DNA of 64,000 nucleotides from JABDJX01 sp039942715 (GTDB lineage: Bacteria > Pseudomonadota > Alphaproteobacteria > Rhodobacterales > Rhodobacteraceae), in NCBI GenBank assembly GCA_039942715.1, contig JBDVBY010000004.1:62001-126000 (forward strand), written 5' to 3'. Shown here in pieces: positions 7,294 through 15,628 of the stretch. Below the pieces are notes generated by a model. It was not told the origin of the DNA. It saw only the letters and a list, made by a program, of their open reading frames with translations, and ran no database searches. Both the position numbers and the translations under genes were made by a program. The first letter of the stretch is position 1, and every line of letters starts with the position of its first letter.

Positions 7294-10070
7294 GAGTTCT
7301 TGTCCTTAAACCCGGCAAGCGCTTGGGCAAACGGGTTATCAGGATCAATCTTATCCTTCTTAGGCGGCCGCGATTCAAACGAACGCGCTTTGTTGCCCCC
7401 TCCGCCACCATCGCGACGCGGTTTGCCTTTGCCTTTTGGCTTGCCTTTGCCTTGCGGACGCCCTTGATTCTGGTTCTGTCGAGGACGGTTTCCCGCCCAA
7501 GCAAAGGTGTAAAACACCTCAACCTCAGGGCCTTCAGGCTCAACCGGCGACTCAGCACTGGCAAACGGCGCATCACTTGGTTTCTCATCAGCCGTCGTCT
7601 CAGGCGCTGCAGCATCATCAGGCGCATCCTTGGGAGTTTCAGCATCCGAAGCCTTGTCAGCTGCAGCCTCTTCAACAGGCTTGGCTTCGCGCACCTTTTC
7701 ACGCTCGCCGCGCTCGGCCTTGTACCCAAGACCCTCCATTAGGTTAGCAAACTGCTCAAGCGTCATACCGGTGATCGACAGCATATCAGGCGTCGCTTCA
7801 AAACCGCCGCGCGTGTCTTGTGCGCGCAGCATATCAGCAAGCCGCTCAAGCATATCAATGCGGATCGCACGATCGCCCGCCGATTTATACCCTGACATCA
7901 GATAGTTGCTATGTGCGATGCCGCTCACAGCCGGGATCGTCACCAAGCCGGGCGGAGGGCTTTCGGGAAACTCGTCAAACCCTTTCGCCAGCGACCACAG
8001 CACCAGCCGCAGCCGCGTCGGTGCAGGCTTCAGCAAAAGCGGCATAAAAATCGTGAACTGACCAAAGCGAATGCCATGCTTGCGCAGCATCCCGCGCGCA
8101 TCCTGATCAAGCTCTTTGACTTCTGCCATCACGTCACGGCGGTCGATGACGCCCATCGCCTCAACCATGCGGAACCCGAAGCCGCGCGCAGATCCCGTCA
8201 GAGTCTCGTCGCGCTGAATGTTCAAAAGCGGTTCGAACAAAGCTGCGATCTTGCGGTCAATAAAGTGTTGCAACCGCCGCTGCACTTTCTCGCCCACATC
8301 CGCGCCTGCTTCTTCATCGACAAAAGCTTTGATCTGAGGCTTCAGCGGATCATCTCCGGCCACAAGCTTGCCCACGGCATGCTCACCCCACATCAGACCG
8401 CCCTGCTCGGTGAAATCCATTTCACCATCGGGAGCGTTGTAAAACCGATCCGCACGCAAATGAAACTCTGGTGCCAATGCCGCCACAGCCGCAGCTTTCA
8501 GCGTCTTGGCTTCATCTCCCGTCGCGCTTGCATCCTGATGAAACCGGAAGCCTTCCAGCCGTCCAACGAATTGCTCTTCGACGGTCACTTCGCCTTTGTC
8601 GTTTACTTCGGCCACAAGAGCCTCCTTCTGTTTCAACCGCCGAAGCAGAACACTTGTCCGCCGGTCGACAAATCTTTGGGTCAGCGCCTCGTGCAAAGCA
8701 TCTGACAGGCGGTCTTCTACAGCGCGCGCTTCGCTGCGCCAATGCTTTTCGTCCGCAACCCAACCCGTTCGTTGCGCGACATAGGTCCATGTGCGGATAT
8801 ACGCCAATCGTTTAGAAAGCGCATCAATATCGCCCTCAGTCTTATCAAGCCGGGAAATCTGGCGCGCCATGTAGTCATTCGGCACTTGCCCACTTTCATG
8901 CAAGTAGTTGAAGATGCTACTCAAAAGTGACGCATGCTCTTGATGACTGATGCCACGAAAATCCGGTACACGACAGACATCCCAAAGCAACCTAACCGAC
9001 TGGCCATCGCTTGCACGCGCTGCAATCTGAGCATCCTGACCCAATGATTTCAAAGCGCCAAGATCATCTGCTTCGCGTGCACGGATCAGCCATTCATCGT
9101 CCGGAGCAGTCTCAAGCGAGGAGATCAAGCGATCCACAGTGCCAAATTCAAGCCGCGCATTACGCCACAACAGCTTTTTCAGCGGCGTAAAGGAATGCGA
9201 ACAAATTGCCTCAACGACCTGATCGTCCAAAGGCGGCGCTTCGCCGGTCACACCAAACGTCCCATCCGTTTGAAACCGCCCCGCACGCCCGGCAATTTGC
9301 GCAAGCTCATTGGGCGCAAGCATCCGCATCCGTCGCCCGTCAAACTTACGCAGACCCGAAAACGCGACATGAGTGATATCGAGGTTGAGCCCCATACCAA
9401 TCGCATCCGTTGCAACCAGATAATCTACCTCGCCGTTCTGATACATATCGACCTGCGCATTGCGCGTACGCGGGCTAAGCGCGCCCATAACAACGGCAGC
9501 CCCGCCTTTTTGACGGCGCAGAAGCTCGGCAATTGCGTAAACCTGATCCACAGAAAACCCAACAATCGCGGCGCGCGCTGGCATGCGCGAAATCTTCTTC
9601 GAGCCAGCGTAACTCAGCGTGCTAAAGCGCTCGCGGCGATCAAACTGTACACCCGGGACCAAAGCTGCAATTGCGCGCCGCATCGTGTCAGCGCCCATAA
9701 AGAGCGTCTCATGCGTGCCCCGCGCTCGCAAAAGCCTGTCGGTAAACACATGCCCCCGCTCAGGATCCGCTGCCAACTGGATCTCATCTATTGCTACAAA
9801 ATCCGCGCCCATCCCTTCAGGCATCGCCTCGGTGGTGCAGACCCAGTACTGCGTCCGCTCTGGCACGATCCGCTCTTCGCCAGTCACAAGCGCCACAACA
9901 GAGGGCCCGCGAACAGCCACAATCCGATCATACACCTCGCGCGCCAAAAGCCTGAGAGGCAGCCCAATAATGCCCGTGCGATGGCCAAGCATACGCTCAA
10001 TTGCGTAATGCGTCTTACCGGTATTTGTGGGGCCAAGGACCGCAACAACGCGGCCGGTGCTTTGAGACAT
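7290..10070 (-). CDS. SUV3-like ATP-dependent RNA helicase
   Basis: A 926-residue DExH helicase. Motif I is GPTNTGKTH (residues 13-21), motif II DEIQ (95-98), and motif VI QIAGRAGRF lies near 280. This pattern matches mitochondrial SUV3 and its alphaproteobacterial relatives. A SUV3 C-terminal helical region follows, and the last 130 residues are low-complexity, rich in Glu/Ala/Pro and then Gly/Lys/Arg (GRPQGKGKPKGKGK), a likely disordered RNA-binding tail. Mitochondrial SUV3 unwinds RNA for degradation with PNPase; the same role in bacteria is inferred. The S4 gene overlaps its end, suggesting a joint role in RNA handling. Confidence 0.9.
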   Translation of the reverse strand: MSQSTGRVVAVLGPTNTGKTHYAIERMLGHRTGIIGLPLRLLAREVYDRIVAVRGPSVVALVTGEERIVPERTQYWVCTTEAMPEGMGADFVAIDEIQLAADPERGHVFTDRLLRARGTHETLFMGADTMRRAIAALVPGVQFDRRERFSTLSYAGSKKISRMPARAAIVGFSVDQVYAIAELLRRQKGGAAVVMGALSPRTRNAQVDMYQNGEVDYLVATDAIGMGLNLDITHVAFSGLRKFDGRRMRMLAPNELAQIAGRAGRFQTDGTFGVTGEAPPLDDQVVEAICSHSFTPLKKLLWRNARLEFGTVDRLISSLETAPDDEWLIRAREADDLGALKSLGQDAQIAARASDGQSVRLLWDVCRVPDFRGISHQEHASLLSSIFNYLHESGQVPNDYMARQISRLDKTEGDIDALSKRLAYIRTWTYVAQRTGWVADEKHWRSEARAVEDRLSDALHEALTQRFVDRRTSVLLRRLKQKEALVAEVNDKGEVTVEEQFVGRLEGFRFHQDASATGDEAKTLKAAAVAALAPEFHLRADRFYNAPDGEMDFTEQGGLMWGEHAVGKLVAGDDPLKPQIKAFVDEEAGADVGEKVQRRLQHFIDRKIAALFEPLLNIQRDETLTGSARGFGFRMVEAMGVIDRRDVMAEVKELDQDARGMLRKHGIRFGQFTIFMPLLLKPAPTRLRLVLWSLAKGFDEFPESPPPGLVTIPAVSGIAHSNYLMSGYKSAGDRAIRIDMLERLADMLRAQDTRGGFEATPDMLSITGMTLEQFANLMEGLGYKAERGEREKVREAKPVEEAAADKASDAETPKDAPDDAAAPETTADEKPSDAPFASAESPVEPEGPEVEVFYTFAWAGNRPRQNQNQGRPQGKGKPKGKGKPRRDGGGGGNKARSFESRPPKKDKIDPDNPFAQALAGFKDKNS

Positions 10071-10151
10071 GAGGGTTCTGGGAAATTGTTTGCCTAGTTG
10101 TTAAACCTCATCCCCCACGCGCCATCAAGCTGGTTCGCTTTCTTCTTGTTT

Positions 10152-10185
10152 TAAATATTTCGGGGGTCTTGGGGGCAGAGCCCCT
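10152..10185 (+). repeat. Intergenic hairpin repeat, copy 2
   Basis: TAAATATTTCGGGGG is followed by GGGGGCAGAGCCCC and then GGCGACGCC. It belongs to the seven-copy family. This copy lies between divergent genes (helicase and EamA), so unlike the others it does not directly follow a gene that would read it in terminator sense. The full gap 10071-10254 holds nothing else that I can recognise. Confidence 0.7.
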
Positions 10186-10254
10186 AGTTAGGCGACGCCA
10201 AGAGGCGGCGCAAACCCCATCGCCAAGCCACCGCATCTCTGATTAGGTCGCGTC

Positions 10255-11172
10255 ATGCCCCAGGACAAACCAATCATAGGCATCGCCCTCATGCTCGCCT
10301 TTTGCATCACCGTCCCCTTCGGCGATGCGTTGGCAAAACTGCTCGGTGATCGCATCGATGTCGCGCAACTCGTAGCGATTCGCATGGCCGTGCAGGTGAT
10401 CCTCCTCTATCCGATTGTCCGTTTGTCAGGAATTTCGCTCAGAATGAGCCGCCGCCTCACCCTGCTCAGCGGCATTCGCGCACTGCTCCACATCATCGGC
10501 ATCGGCTTCATGTTTCTCTCGCTTCGCTATCTGCCGTTGGCCGACGCTGTGGCGATTGCATTTGTCATGCCATTCCTGATGCTGATCCTTGGCCACTTCA
10601 TCTTGGGCGAAGAGGTTGGCGCGCGGAGGATCATCGCCTGCGCCGTCGGGTTCATTGGCACGCTCATGGTTATACAACCCAACCTGATGGAGGTCGGCTG
10701 GCCCGCCCTTTTACCCCTCGTGGTGGCTGTCGATTTTGCCTTCTTCATGCTGGTCACGCGAACGCTGGCAAAAGAAACCGATCCGATGGCCCTTCAGGTC
10801 GTTTCGGGCGCAATCGCATGTGCCCTTCTGATCCCGCTCTTTGCGCTACTCACACCATTTGGCACGCCAGGATTTGCAATAACTACGCCTATCGGAAGCA
10901 CCTGGGGGCTACTTTTGTTGATGGGCCTGCTTGGAACCTTGGCACATCTGATGATGACCTGGGCGCTTCGGTTTGCGCCCTCCGCTACCCTTGCGCCCAT
11001 GCAATATCTTGAAATCCCCATGGCGGCAGCTGTTGGCTGGCTGATTTTTGCCGAATTCCCCAATGGGCTGGCTCTTGCAGGCATCATGGTGACTATTGCT
11101 GCAGGACTTTACATTATCGTGCGCGAACAACGGCTTAGTCGACCAAAGCCTGCATCACCGCTTGCAGAGTAG
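10255..11172 (+). CDS. EamA/DMT-superfamily transporter
   Basis: A 305-residue membrane protein with about ten hydrophobic helices in two EamA repeats (roughly residues 5-140 and 150-290). The first begins PIIGIALMLAFCITVPFGDALAKLL and the second ends AAAVGWLIFAEFPNGLALAGIMVTIAAGLYII. Members of this drug/metabolite family export small metabolites or amino acids from the inner membrane; no substrate can be read here. Its last 38 bases overlap the end of the convergent thiamine pyrophosphokinase gene, which is unusually long for this window. No operon partner. Confidence 0.85.
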   Translation: MPQDKPIIGIALMLAFCITVPFGDALAKLLGDRIDVAQLVAIRMAVQVILLYPIVRLSGISLRMSRRLTLLSGIRALLHIIGIGFMFLSLRYLPLADAVAIAFVMPFLMLILGHFILGEEVGARRIIACAVGFIGTLMVIQPNLMEVGWPALLPLVVAVDFAFFMLVTRTLAKETDPMALQVVSGAIACALLIPLFALLTPFGTPGFAITTPIGSTWGLLLLMGLLGTLAHLMMTWALRFAPSATLAPMQYLEIPMAAAVGWLIFAEFPNGLALAGIMVTIAAGLYIIVREQRLSRPKPASPLAE

Positions 11173-11803
11173 CGCGCGGTGTAAGCACAAGACACCCTGG
11201 CTTTTTAAACGTCAGACGCACTGGCCCTGTTGTTCTATTTGAGGTTCCCAATCGCCCCAAAGGAGCCAACGTCAGCCCATCGATTGGCCACTCCAAACCA
11301 CCCGAACGCCCCTGCATTGGCTCCATCGGAAACAGCGACAAACGGGTGCCGATGGAGACATCCAAATCGATCTCTGCGGGGGAAGCGAAGACCACATCAT
11401 GTGTGCCGATCAGAATGGTCGGCGGCCCCTGTCTTTGCGCCAATGCAGCAAGGTTGGCCAGTGTATGATCCAATCGCGCATCGCTAAAGCCAACGGCTAA
11501 AACAAACGGCGCAAACAGACGTTCAAGGCACTTTTGAAAATCCGTCGTGTCCTGTTCTTGCCAATCAGAAACCTCGATCATTTGAGAGGCGGCAAAACCC
11601 GTCCGCACATCTGCATCCAATGAGTCAAAATCACCAATGATTGCGCTTGGCTCCAACCCCAGGTCAGCACAATAATTTGCGCCCCCGTCGGCCGCCACCA
11701 ATGTGGGCGCAAAGCTTAAGGCTTCTGCAATATTTTTGGCAGAAGGTGCACCTCCGCCAACCAGTGTGATACCTTGCTCCGAGCGAACATTCTTACTTTC
11801 CAA
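11135..11803 (-). CDS. Thiamine pyrophosphokinase
   Basis: A 222-residue enzyme that converts thiamine to thiamine diphosphate with ATP. Visible family features are VAADGGANYCADLGLEP, the acidic IGDFDSL motif near residue 60, the QDTTDFQKCL stretch, and DARLDHTLANLAAL. The C-terminal thiamine-binding domain (about residues 135-215) shows the SLFPM and EWPIDGLTLAPLG pattern. The only suitable start is a TTG at 11803, with GTTCG rather than a strong ribosome-binding site before it. It stands alone and converges on the EamA gene with a 38-bp overlap. Confidence 0.88.
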   Translation of the reverse strand: MESKNVRSEQGITLVGGGAPSAKNIAEALSFAPTLVAADGGANYCADLGLEPSAIIGDFDSLDADVRTGFAASQMIEVSDWQEQDTTDFQKCLERLFAPFVLAVGFSDARLDHTLANLAALAQRQGPPTILIGTHDVVFASPAEIDLDVSIGTRLSLFPMEPMQGRSGGLEWPIDGLTLAPLGRLGTSNRTTGPVRLTFKKPGCLVLTPRATLQAVMQALVD

Positions 11804-11944
11804 CGAACACTGTCCCTGTACCTCGTATGAAACGCCTTATTTCTGACCCGAAAAATTCTTGCGATTTCCTCATACCTGTTCCTATTTTCGTCTGTCGCAG
11901 TGGTAAACACATTGTTGACGATGCTGGGGAGAAAGTGCCGAGTT

Positions 11945-13540
11945 ATGAACGGATCGACTAAAATACTCACCGTGTCCTATGGCACGTTCAGTTGTACCCT
12001 TGAAGGATTTGACGATCCTTTGGGCACTATGCGCGAGCTTGCGGAGTATTTTCGCGATCTGGCAGCGGACGACCGTTATTTTGGCGCAGAGCCTCCCACT
12101 CCAGACGTTGAAATGCTGCAAAACATCGCCCAGCGCGATGTGAACCGTCAGGTCGAAGCCCGCACAAGTGCGACAGGCGTCGCTTTAACGCAGGTTACCA
12201 AACCAGAAGAGACCACTCCGGCTGCCGCTGAAAATCCCCCAGCAGCCGAGGTCGCGCAGGCGTCTGCTGCTCCAAAGGCAGAACCAAAAACTGTTCCTGA
12301 CAACGAATCCGGCCCTTTGACCTTTGATGACGATTTCCTCATGGCGGACGAGCCAGAAGATATTCTGGCCGTTGACCCCGATGCCGCACTGATTACAGAC
12401 GGCCCAGCGGAAACTGTCGCAGAAAAACTCCGCCGCATCCGCGCTGTGGTTTCGCGCCGTCCAGGCGAAATGAGCGACGCGGCAAATTCTGTCGAGGCAG
12501 CCGTATCAGAGGCAAAGCGCGACCGCGCCATGTCCGAAACTATCCGTCAAATTCAGAGCGATCTGGCCGATGACGAGGCTGCATCTGATTTTGAAGAAGA
12601 TGACCACGACATTCAGCCGTTCGAAGTTAAGGCGGAAGACCGACCCTTGCCAAAAGCAGAGCCGGTGCCAGAAATGGAAGCGGCGCCGGACTCCGACGAT
12701 GAGACCGAAGCTGATGATTTAGAGGCATCAGACGAGGCTATTGACGGCGTCGAGCTTGAAGAAAACGACCTTGGAAACGACAGTTCCGGGCGAACGGTGT
12801 CACAATTCCTGGAAAATGTCTCTGAGAAAATCGGTGAAACTGTCGAAGATCCCAAGCCAAGCGAAGCAAATCCGCTCGGAGACGGCAAAACAGATGCGGA
12901 CGTTGGCCGCCTTCTTGAAGAAACCGACAGCAAGCTGAATGAAGACGGCGTCGTGCGCCGAAGACAGGTCATTTCGCAAATGCGCGCAGCAGTGGCTGCA
13001 ACCAAGGCAGATCGCGCTGTGACCAGACTTATTTCACCAGAAGTTCAGGACGAGGTCGAAAAATCGGCCTACCGCAACGATCTCTCTGATGCTGTTGGCA
13101 AAACCAAACCTTTGCCAGAACAGAAAACTGCCAGAAAGCCATCTGGCCCGCCACTGATGCTTGTTTCATCACAACGTGTCTCCAACAGCGATGCTTCACC
13201 AGAGTACGTTGAAGACGACGCACCAGAAGAATCTCAGGCCGCAAGCAGCGAGGGCTTTGCAAAGTTTGTCGAAGTGAACGACGCTAAGGGGCTTGAGGAA
13301 CTGTTAGAGGCCGCGGCGGCTTATACGATTTTTTCCAAAGGGCAGGAATCCTTCTCGCGCCCCGAGATTATGAAACGTGTGGCAATGGTTGATCCGGCCC
13401 TTTCTTTGTCGCGCGAAGACGGTCTACGCTCGTTTGGTCAACTGCTGCGTCAGGGCAAATTCCAAAAGCTTGATCGCGGGCAGTTCACCATTGATAGCGA
13501 CACCAAATTCAATCCAGACAAGCGAATTGCGGGCGAATAA
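11945..13540 (+). CDS. Conserved acidic protein of unknown function
   Basis: I chose ATG 11945 (MNGSTKILTVSYGTFSCTLEGF) because this N-terminal block looks conserved; the frame extends 15 codons further without support. The 531-residue product has three parts: an N-terminal module of about 70 residues including GTMRELAEYFRDLAADDRYF, a long acidic, Ala/Glu/Asp-rich and probably disordered middle (about 80-430), and a structured C-terminal module (about 440-525) with helices and SRPEIMKRVAMVDPALSLSREDGLRSFGQLLR, which could be a winged helix. I recall similar proteins only as hypothetical in Rhodobacterales. No signal peptide or membrane helix, so it is probably cytoplasmic. A terminator follows. 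Confidence 0.7.
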   Translation: MNGSTKILTVSYGTFSCTLEGFDDPLGTMRELAEYFRDLAADDRYFGAEPPTPDVEMLQNIAQRDVNRQVEARTSATGVALTQVTKPEETTPAAAENPPAAEVAQASAAPKAEPKTVPDNESGPLTFDDDFLMADEPEDILAVDPDAALITDGPAETVAEKLRRIRAVVSRRPGEMSDAANSVEAAVSEAKRDRAMSETIRQIQSDLADDEAASDFEEDDHDIQPFEVKAEDRPLPKAEPVPEMEAAPDSDDETEADDLEASDEAIDGVELEENDLGNDSSGRTVSQFLENVSEKIGETVEDPKPSEANPLGDGKTDADVGRLLEETDSKLNEDGVVRRRQVISQMRAAVAATKADRAVTRLISPEVQDEVEKSAYRNDLSDAVGKTKPLPEQKTARKPSGPPLMLVSSQRVSNSDASPEYVEDDAPEESQAASSEGFAKFVEVNDAKGLEELLEAAAAYTIFSKGQESFSRPEIMKRVAMVDPALSLSREDGLRSFGQLLRQGKFQKLDRGQFTIDSDTKFNPDKRIAGE

Positions 13541-13546
13541 CCTTGG

Positions 13547-13580
13547 AAACGGTCTCATTTTGGGCCGTTTTTCATTTTTT
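13547..13580 (+). terminator. Rho-independent terminator after the acidic protein gene
   Basis: AAACGGTC (13547-13554) pairs with GGCCGTTT (13563-13570), one G-U pair, followed by TTCATTTTTTG. It begins 7 bp past the stop codon at 13540 and separates this gene from the MocR regulator. Confidence 0.75.
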
Positions 13581-13627
13581 GCCTCAAAAACTGGCCTGAT
13601 CCCTGCATCCCGGATAAGTCCAGTTAT

Positions 13628-15097
13628 ATGGCGATCTCGGAAAACACCTTTTTTCTCGACCCTAGTTTCGCAGGGACTCTGCAGCAGCAAATCCAATCGA
13701 TGGTTGCTGAGGGCATCTTGTCGGGGCGCTTTCGAACCGGAGAGAAACTTCCGTCGACACGCGGCTTAGCCCATCACCTTGGCGTAAGCCGAATTACCGT
13801 CACATTGGCCTATACAGAATTGCAGGCGGACGACTATGTCTCTGCCAAAGGGCGCTCGGGCTTTTACGTGTCTGACACCGCACCACGCCCACGTATGGCG
13901 CGTCACACCAAGAAAAAAGTCGACTCGGTGGATTGGGATCAGGTTTTTGATCGCCGTTTCCCCCGATCGACCCAGCTTGAAAAGCCTGAAGACTGGCAAT
14001 CCTTCCGCTACCCTTTCATTTACGGACAAGCCGATCCAAAATTGTTTGACCACGCAAACTGGCGGTTGTGTGCGTTGCAGGCATTGGGGCAACGCGACTT
14101 TGCGGCGATGACGGCAGATTACAATGAACGAGACGACCCAAGACTGGTTGAGTTCATTGCCCGCCATTCGCTGCCAAGGCGCGGAATTCTTGCCTCTCCC
14201 GATGAAATCCTTGTTACATTGGGAGCGCAAAACGCGCTGTGGCTCGCAGCGCAAGTGCTTTTGACGACAGGCCGTAAGGCAGTGATCGAAAGTCCAAGTT
14301 ATCCCGGCCTAACAGATATTCTGGCGCGAACAGGGTGTGACGTTGATACCGTACAAGTGGACGACGAAGGTTTGATACCCTCGCAAATTCCAAGTGGTGC
14401 GGACGTCGTTTTTGCCACGCCAAGTCACCACTGCCCAACGACAGTGACCATGCCGCTTGCCCGTCGCACGCAGCTTTTGGAACGCGCGGCAAAAGAGAAC
14501 TTCATTGTGGTCGAAGATGATTACGAGTTTGAAATGTCGTTCCTGCACCCGCCATCGCCTGCGCTCAAGTCACTCGATCAGGAGGGGCGCGTGGTGCATA
14601 TCGGATCGTTCTCCAAATCGCTCTTTCCCGGATTACGCCTTGGCTATCTGGTGGGATCGGCCCCTTTCATTCGCGAGGCGCGCGCCTTGCGCGCAACCGT
14701 TTTACGGCATCCGCCGGGACACGTTCAACGCACCGCAGCCTACTTCATGTCGCTTGGGCACTACGATGCCCTGATCAAGCGCACCGCACGCGCCTTTGCA
14801 GCGCGCCGTCAAGTGATGGCAGAGGCGATCAAGGACAATGATCTGACAATCGCTGGGGGAGGCAGTGGCGGGTCAAGCTTCTGGATGCGCGCGCCCAAAG
14901 GTGTCGATACTAAAAAACTAGCCAAAGCCTTGGTTGATGAGGGTGTTTTGATAGAACCTGGAGCAGCGTTTTTCCCTCAGACCAACCCGTCGCAAGAATT
15001 CTATCGTCTTGCCTACAGCTCGATCCCCGAAACACGTATCGCTGAAGGCATTGCGCGCATCGCGAAGGCTATCAAAGCTCAGGAAGCACGCCCGTGA
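13628..15097 (+). CDS. MocR/PdxR-type GntR regulator with aminotransferase domain
   Basis: A 489-residue fusion. Residues 10-80 form a GntR winged helix (SGRFRTGEKLPSTRGLAHHLGVSRITVTLAY). Residues about 120-480 form a fold-type I PLP aminotransferase domain, with VEDDYEFEM (Asp binding the pyridine nitrogen, near 297) and the PLP lysine K330 in GSFSKSLFPGLRLGY. In MocR proteins this domain senses PLP, GABA, taurine or related amines rather than catalysing. The target cannot be told: no pdxST, gab or tau genes adjoin, though a taurine-type aminotransferase lies about 14 kb away. It converges on the receiver gene with 19 bp overlap. Confidence 0.88.
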   Translation: MAISENTFFLDPSFAGTLQQQIQSMVAEGILSGRFRTGEKLPSTRGLAHHLGVSRITVTLAYTELQADDYVSAKGRSGFYVSDTAPRPRMARHTKKKVDSVDWDQVFDRRFPRSTQLEKPEDWQSFRYPFIYGQADPKLFDHANWRLCALQALGQRDFAAMTADYNERDDPRLVEFIARHSLPRRGILASPDEILVTLGAQNALWLAAQVLLTTGRKAVIESPSYPGLTDILARTGCDVDTVQVDDEGLIPSQIPSGADVVFATPSHHCPTTVTMPLARRTQLLERAAKENFIVVEDDYEFEMSFLHPPSPALKSLDQEGRVVHIGSFSKSLFPGLRLGYLVGSAPFIREARALRATVLRHPPGHVQRTAAYFMSLGHYDALIKRTARAFAARRQVMAEAIKDNDLTIAGGGSGGSSFWMRAPKGVDTKKLAKALVDEGVLIEPGAAFFPQTNPSQEFYRLAYSSIPETRIAEGIARIAKAIKAQEARP

Positions 15098-15438
15098 TAG
15101 GCCACGATCGCCGCTAGATCAGTCGGCGGCGTCTGCTCTTGAAGGATGGCGGCAGTGTTGGGAATATGCGTAAACAGCGACCCATCTGAGAAAAACGTAT
15201 TGTTCGTCACAAAAACGATCCGCGCGTCAGGACGGCGATAGCTGGCAAAATCAGCGATCGCTATCGCGCTACCCTGTTCAAGCATAAGATCAAGCACAAT
15301 CACTTCAGCGGAATGATCATAAAGATAATCGACCGCTTCGTCTTGGCTGTTAAGAATCGTCACGTCCTGGCCCTGGCGTTCCAAATGACGCCCCCAGATC
15401 CGCGATAAATCCGGATTGGTTGCTACGATAAGTATCAC
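15079..15438 (-). CDS. Stand-alone response-regulator receiver-like protein, degenerate
   Basis: A 119-residue single-domain CheY-like protein with a GTG start at 15438 and AGGG eight bases upstream. It keeps the phospho-acceptor position (Asp50 in VIVLDLML) and a Thr-containing strand (VFVTNN). It lacks the acidic pair that normally binds Mg after beta-1 (ILIVATNPD instead of ILIVDDD), and where the conserved Lys of beta-5 is expected it reads LQEQTPP. So it may be a pseudo-receiver that is not phosphorylated normally. No output domain and no kinase is adjacent. A CtrA-type box lies 71 bp upstream. Confidence 0.78.
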   Translation of the reverse strand: MILIVATNPDLSRIWGRHLERQGQDVTILNSQDEAVDYLYDHSAEVIVLDLMLEQGSAIAIADFASYRRPDARIVFVTNNTFFSDGSLFTHIPNTAAILQEQTPPTDLAAIVAYHGRAS

Positions 15439-15508
15439 TATTAGACCCTCTGGCTTTCACCGCCATTAAATTCCACGCCCCCGCAGCATCACTAAGCTGT
15501 CCAAAGTA

Positions 15509-15524
15509 TTAACAACCCGTTAAC
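15509..15524. promoter_or_regulatory. Perfect CtrA-type binding box
   Basis: TTAACAACCCGTTAAC matches the alphaproteobacterial CtrA consensus TTAA-N7-TTAAC exactly. It lies in the 190-bp gap between the divergent receiver-like gene (start 15438) and the lytic transglycosylase gene (start 15629), and could control either or both. This is the only exact match that I noticed in the window. Confidence 0.55.
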
Positions 15525-15628
15525 GCGCATAAATGTATAGGATGGCGTCGGCGAAACTCTGCCAGAACCTATTGCCCGGTCCAATCCGCCTGCTAGTGTG
15601 CGCGCTCACGTCAAAAGGTTCCAAAACA

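Noticed and set aside
9195..10097. A 300-codon plus-strand frame opposite the helicase N-terminus
   Set aside because: The helicase motifs on the minus strand are unambiguous and the opposite frame has no coherent composition.
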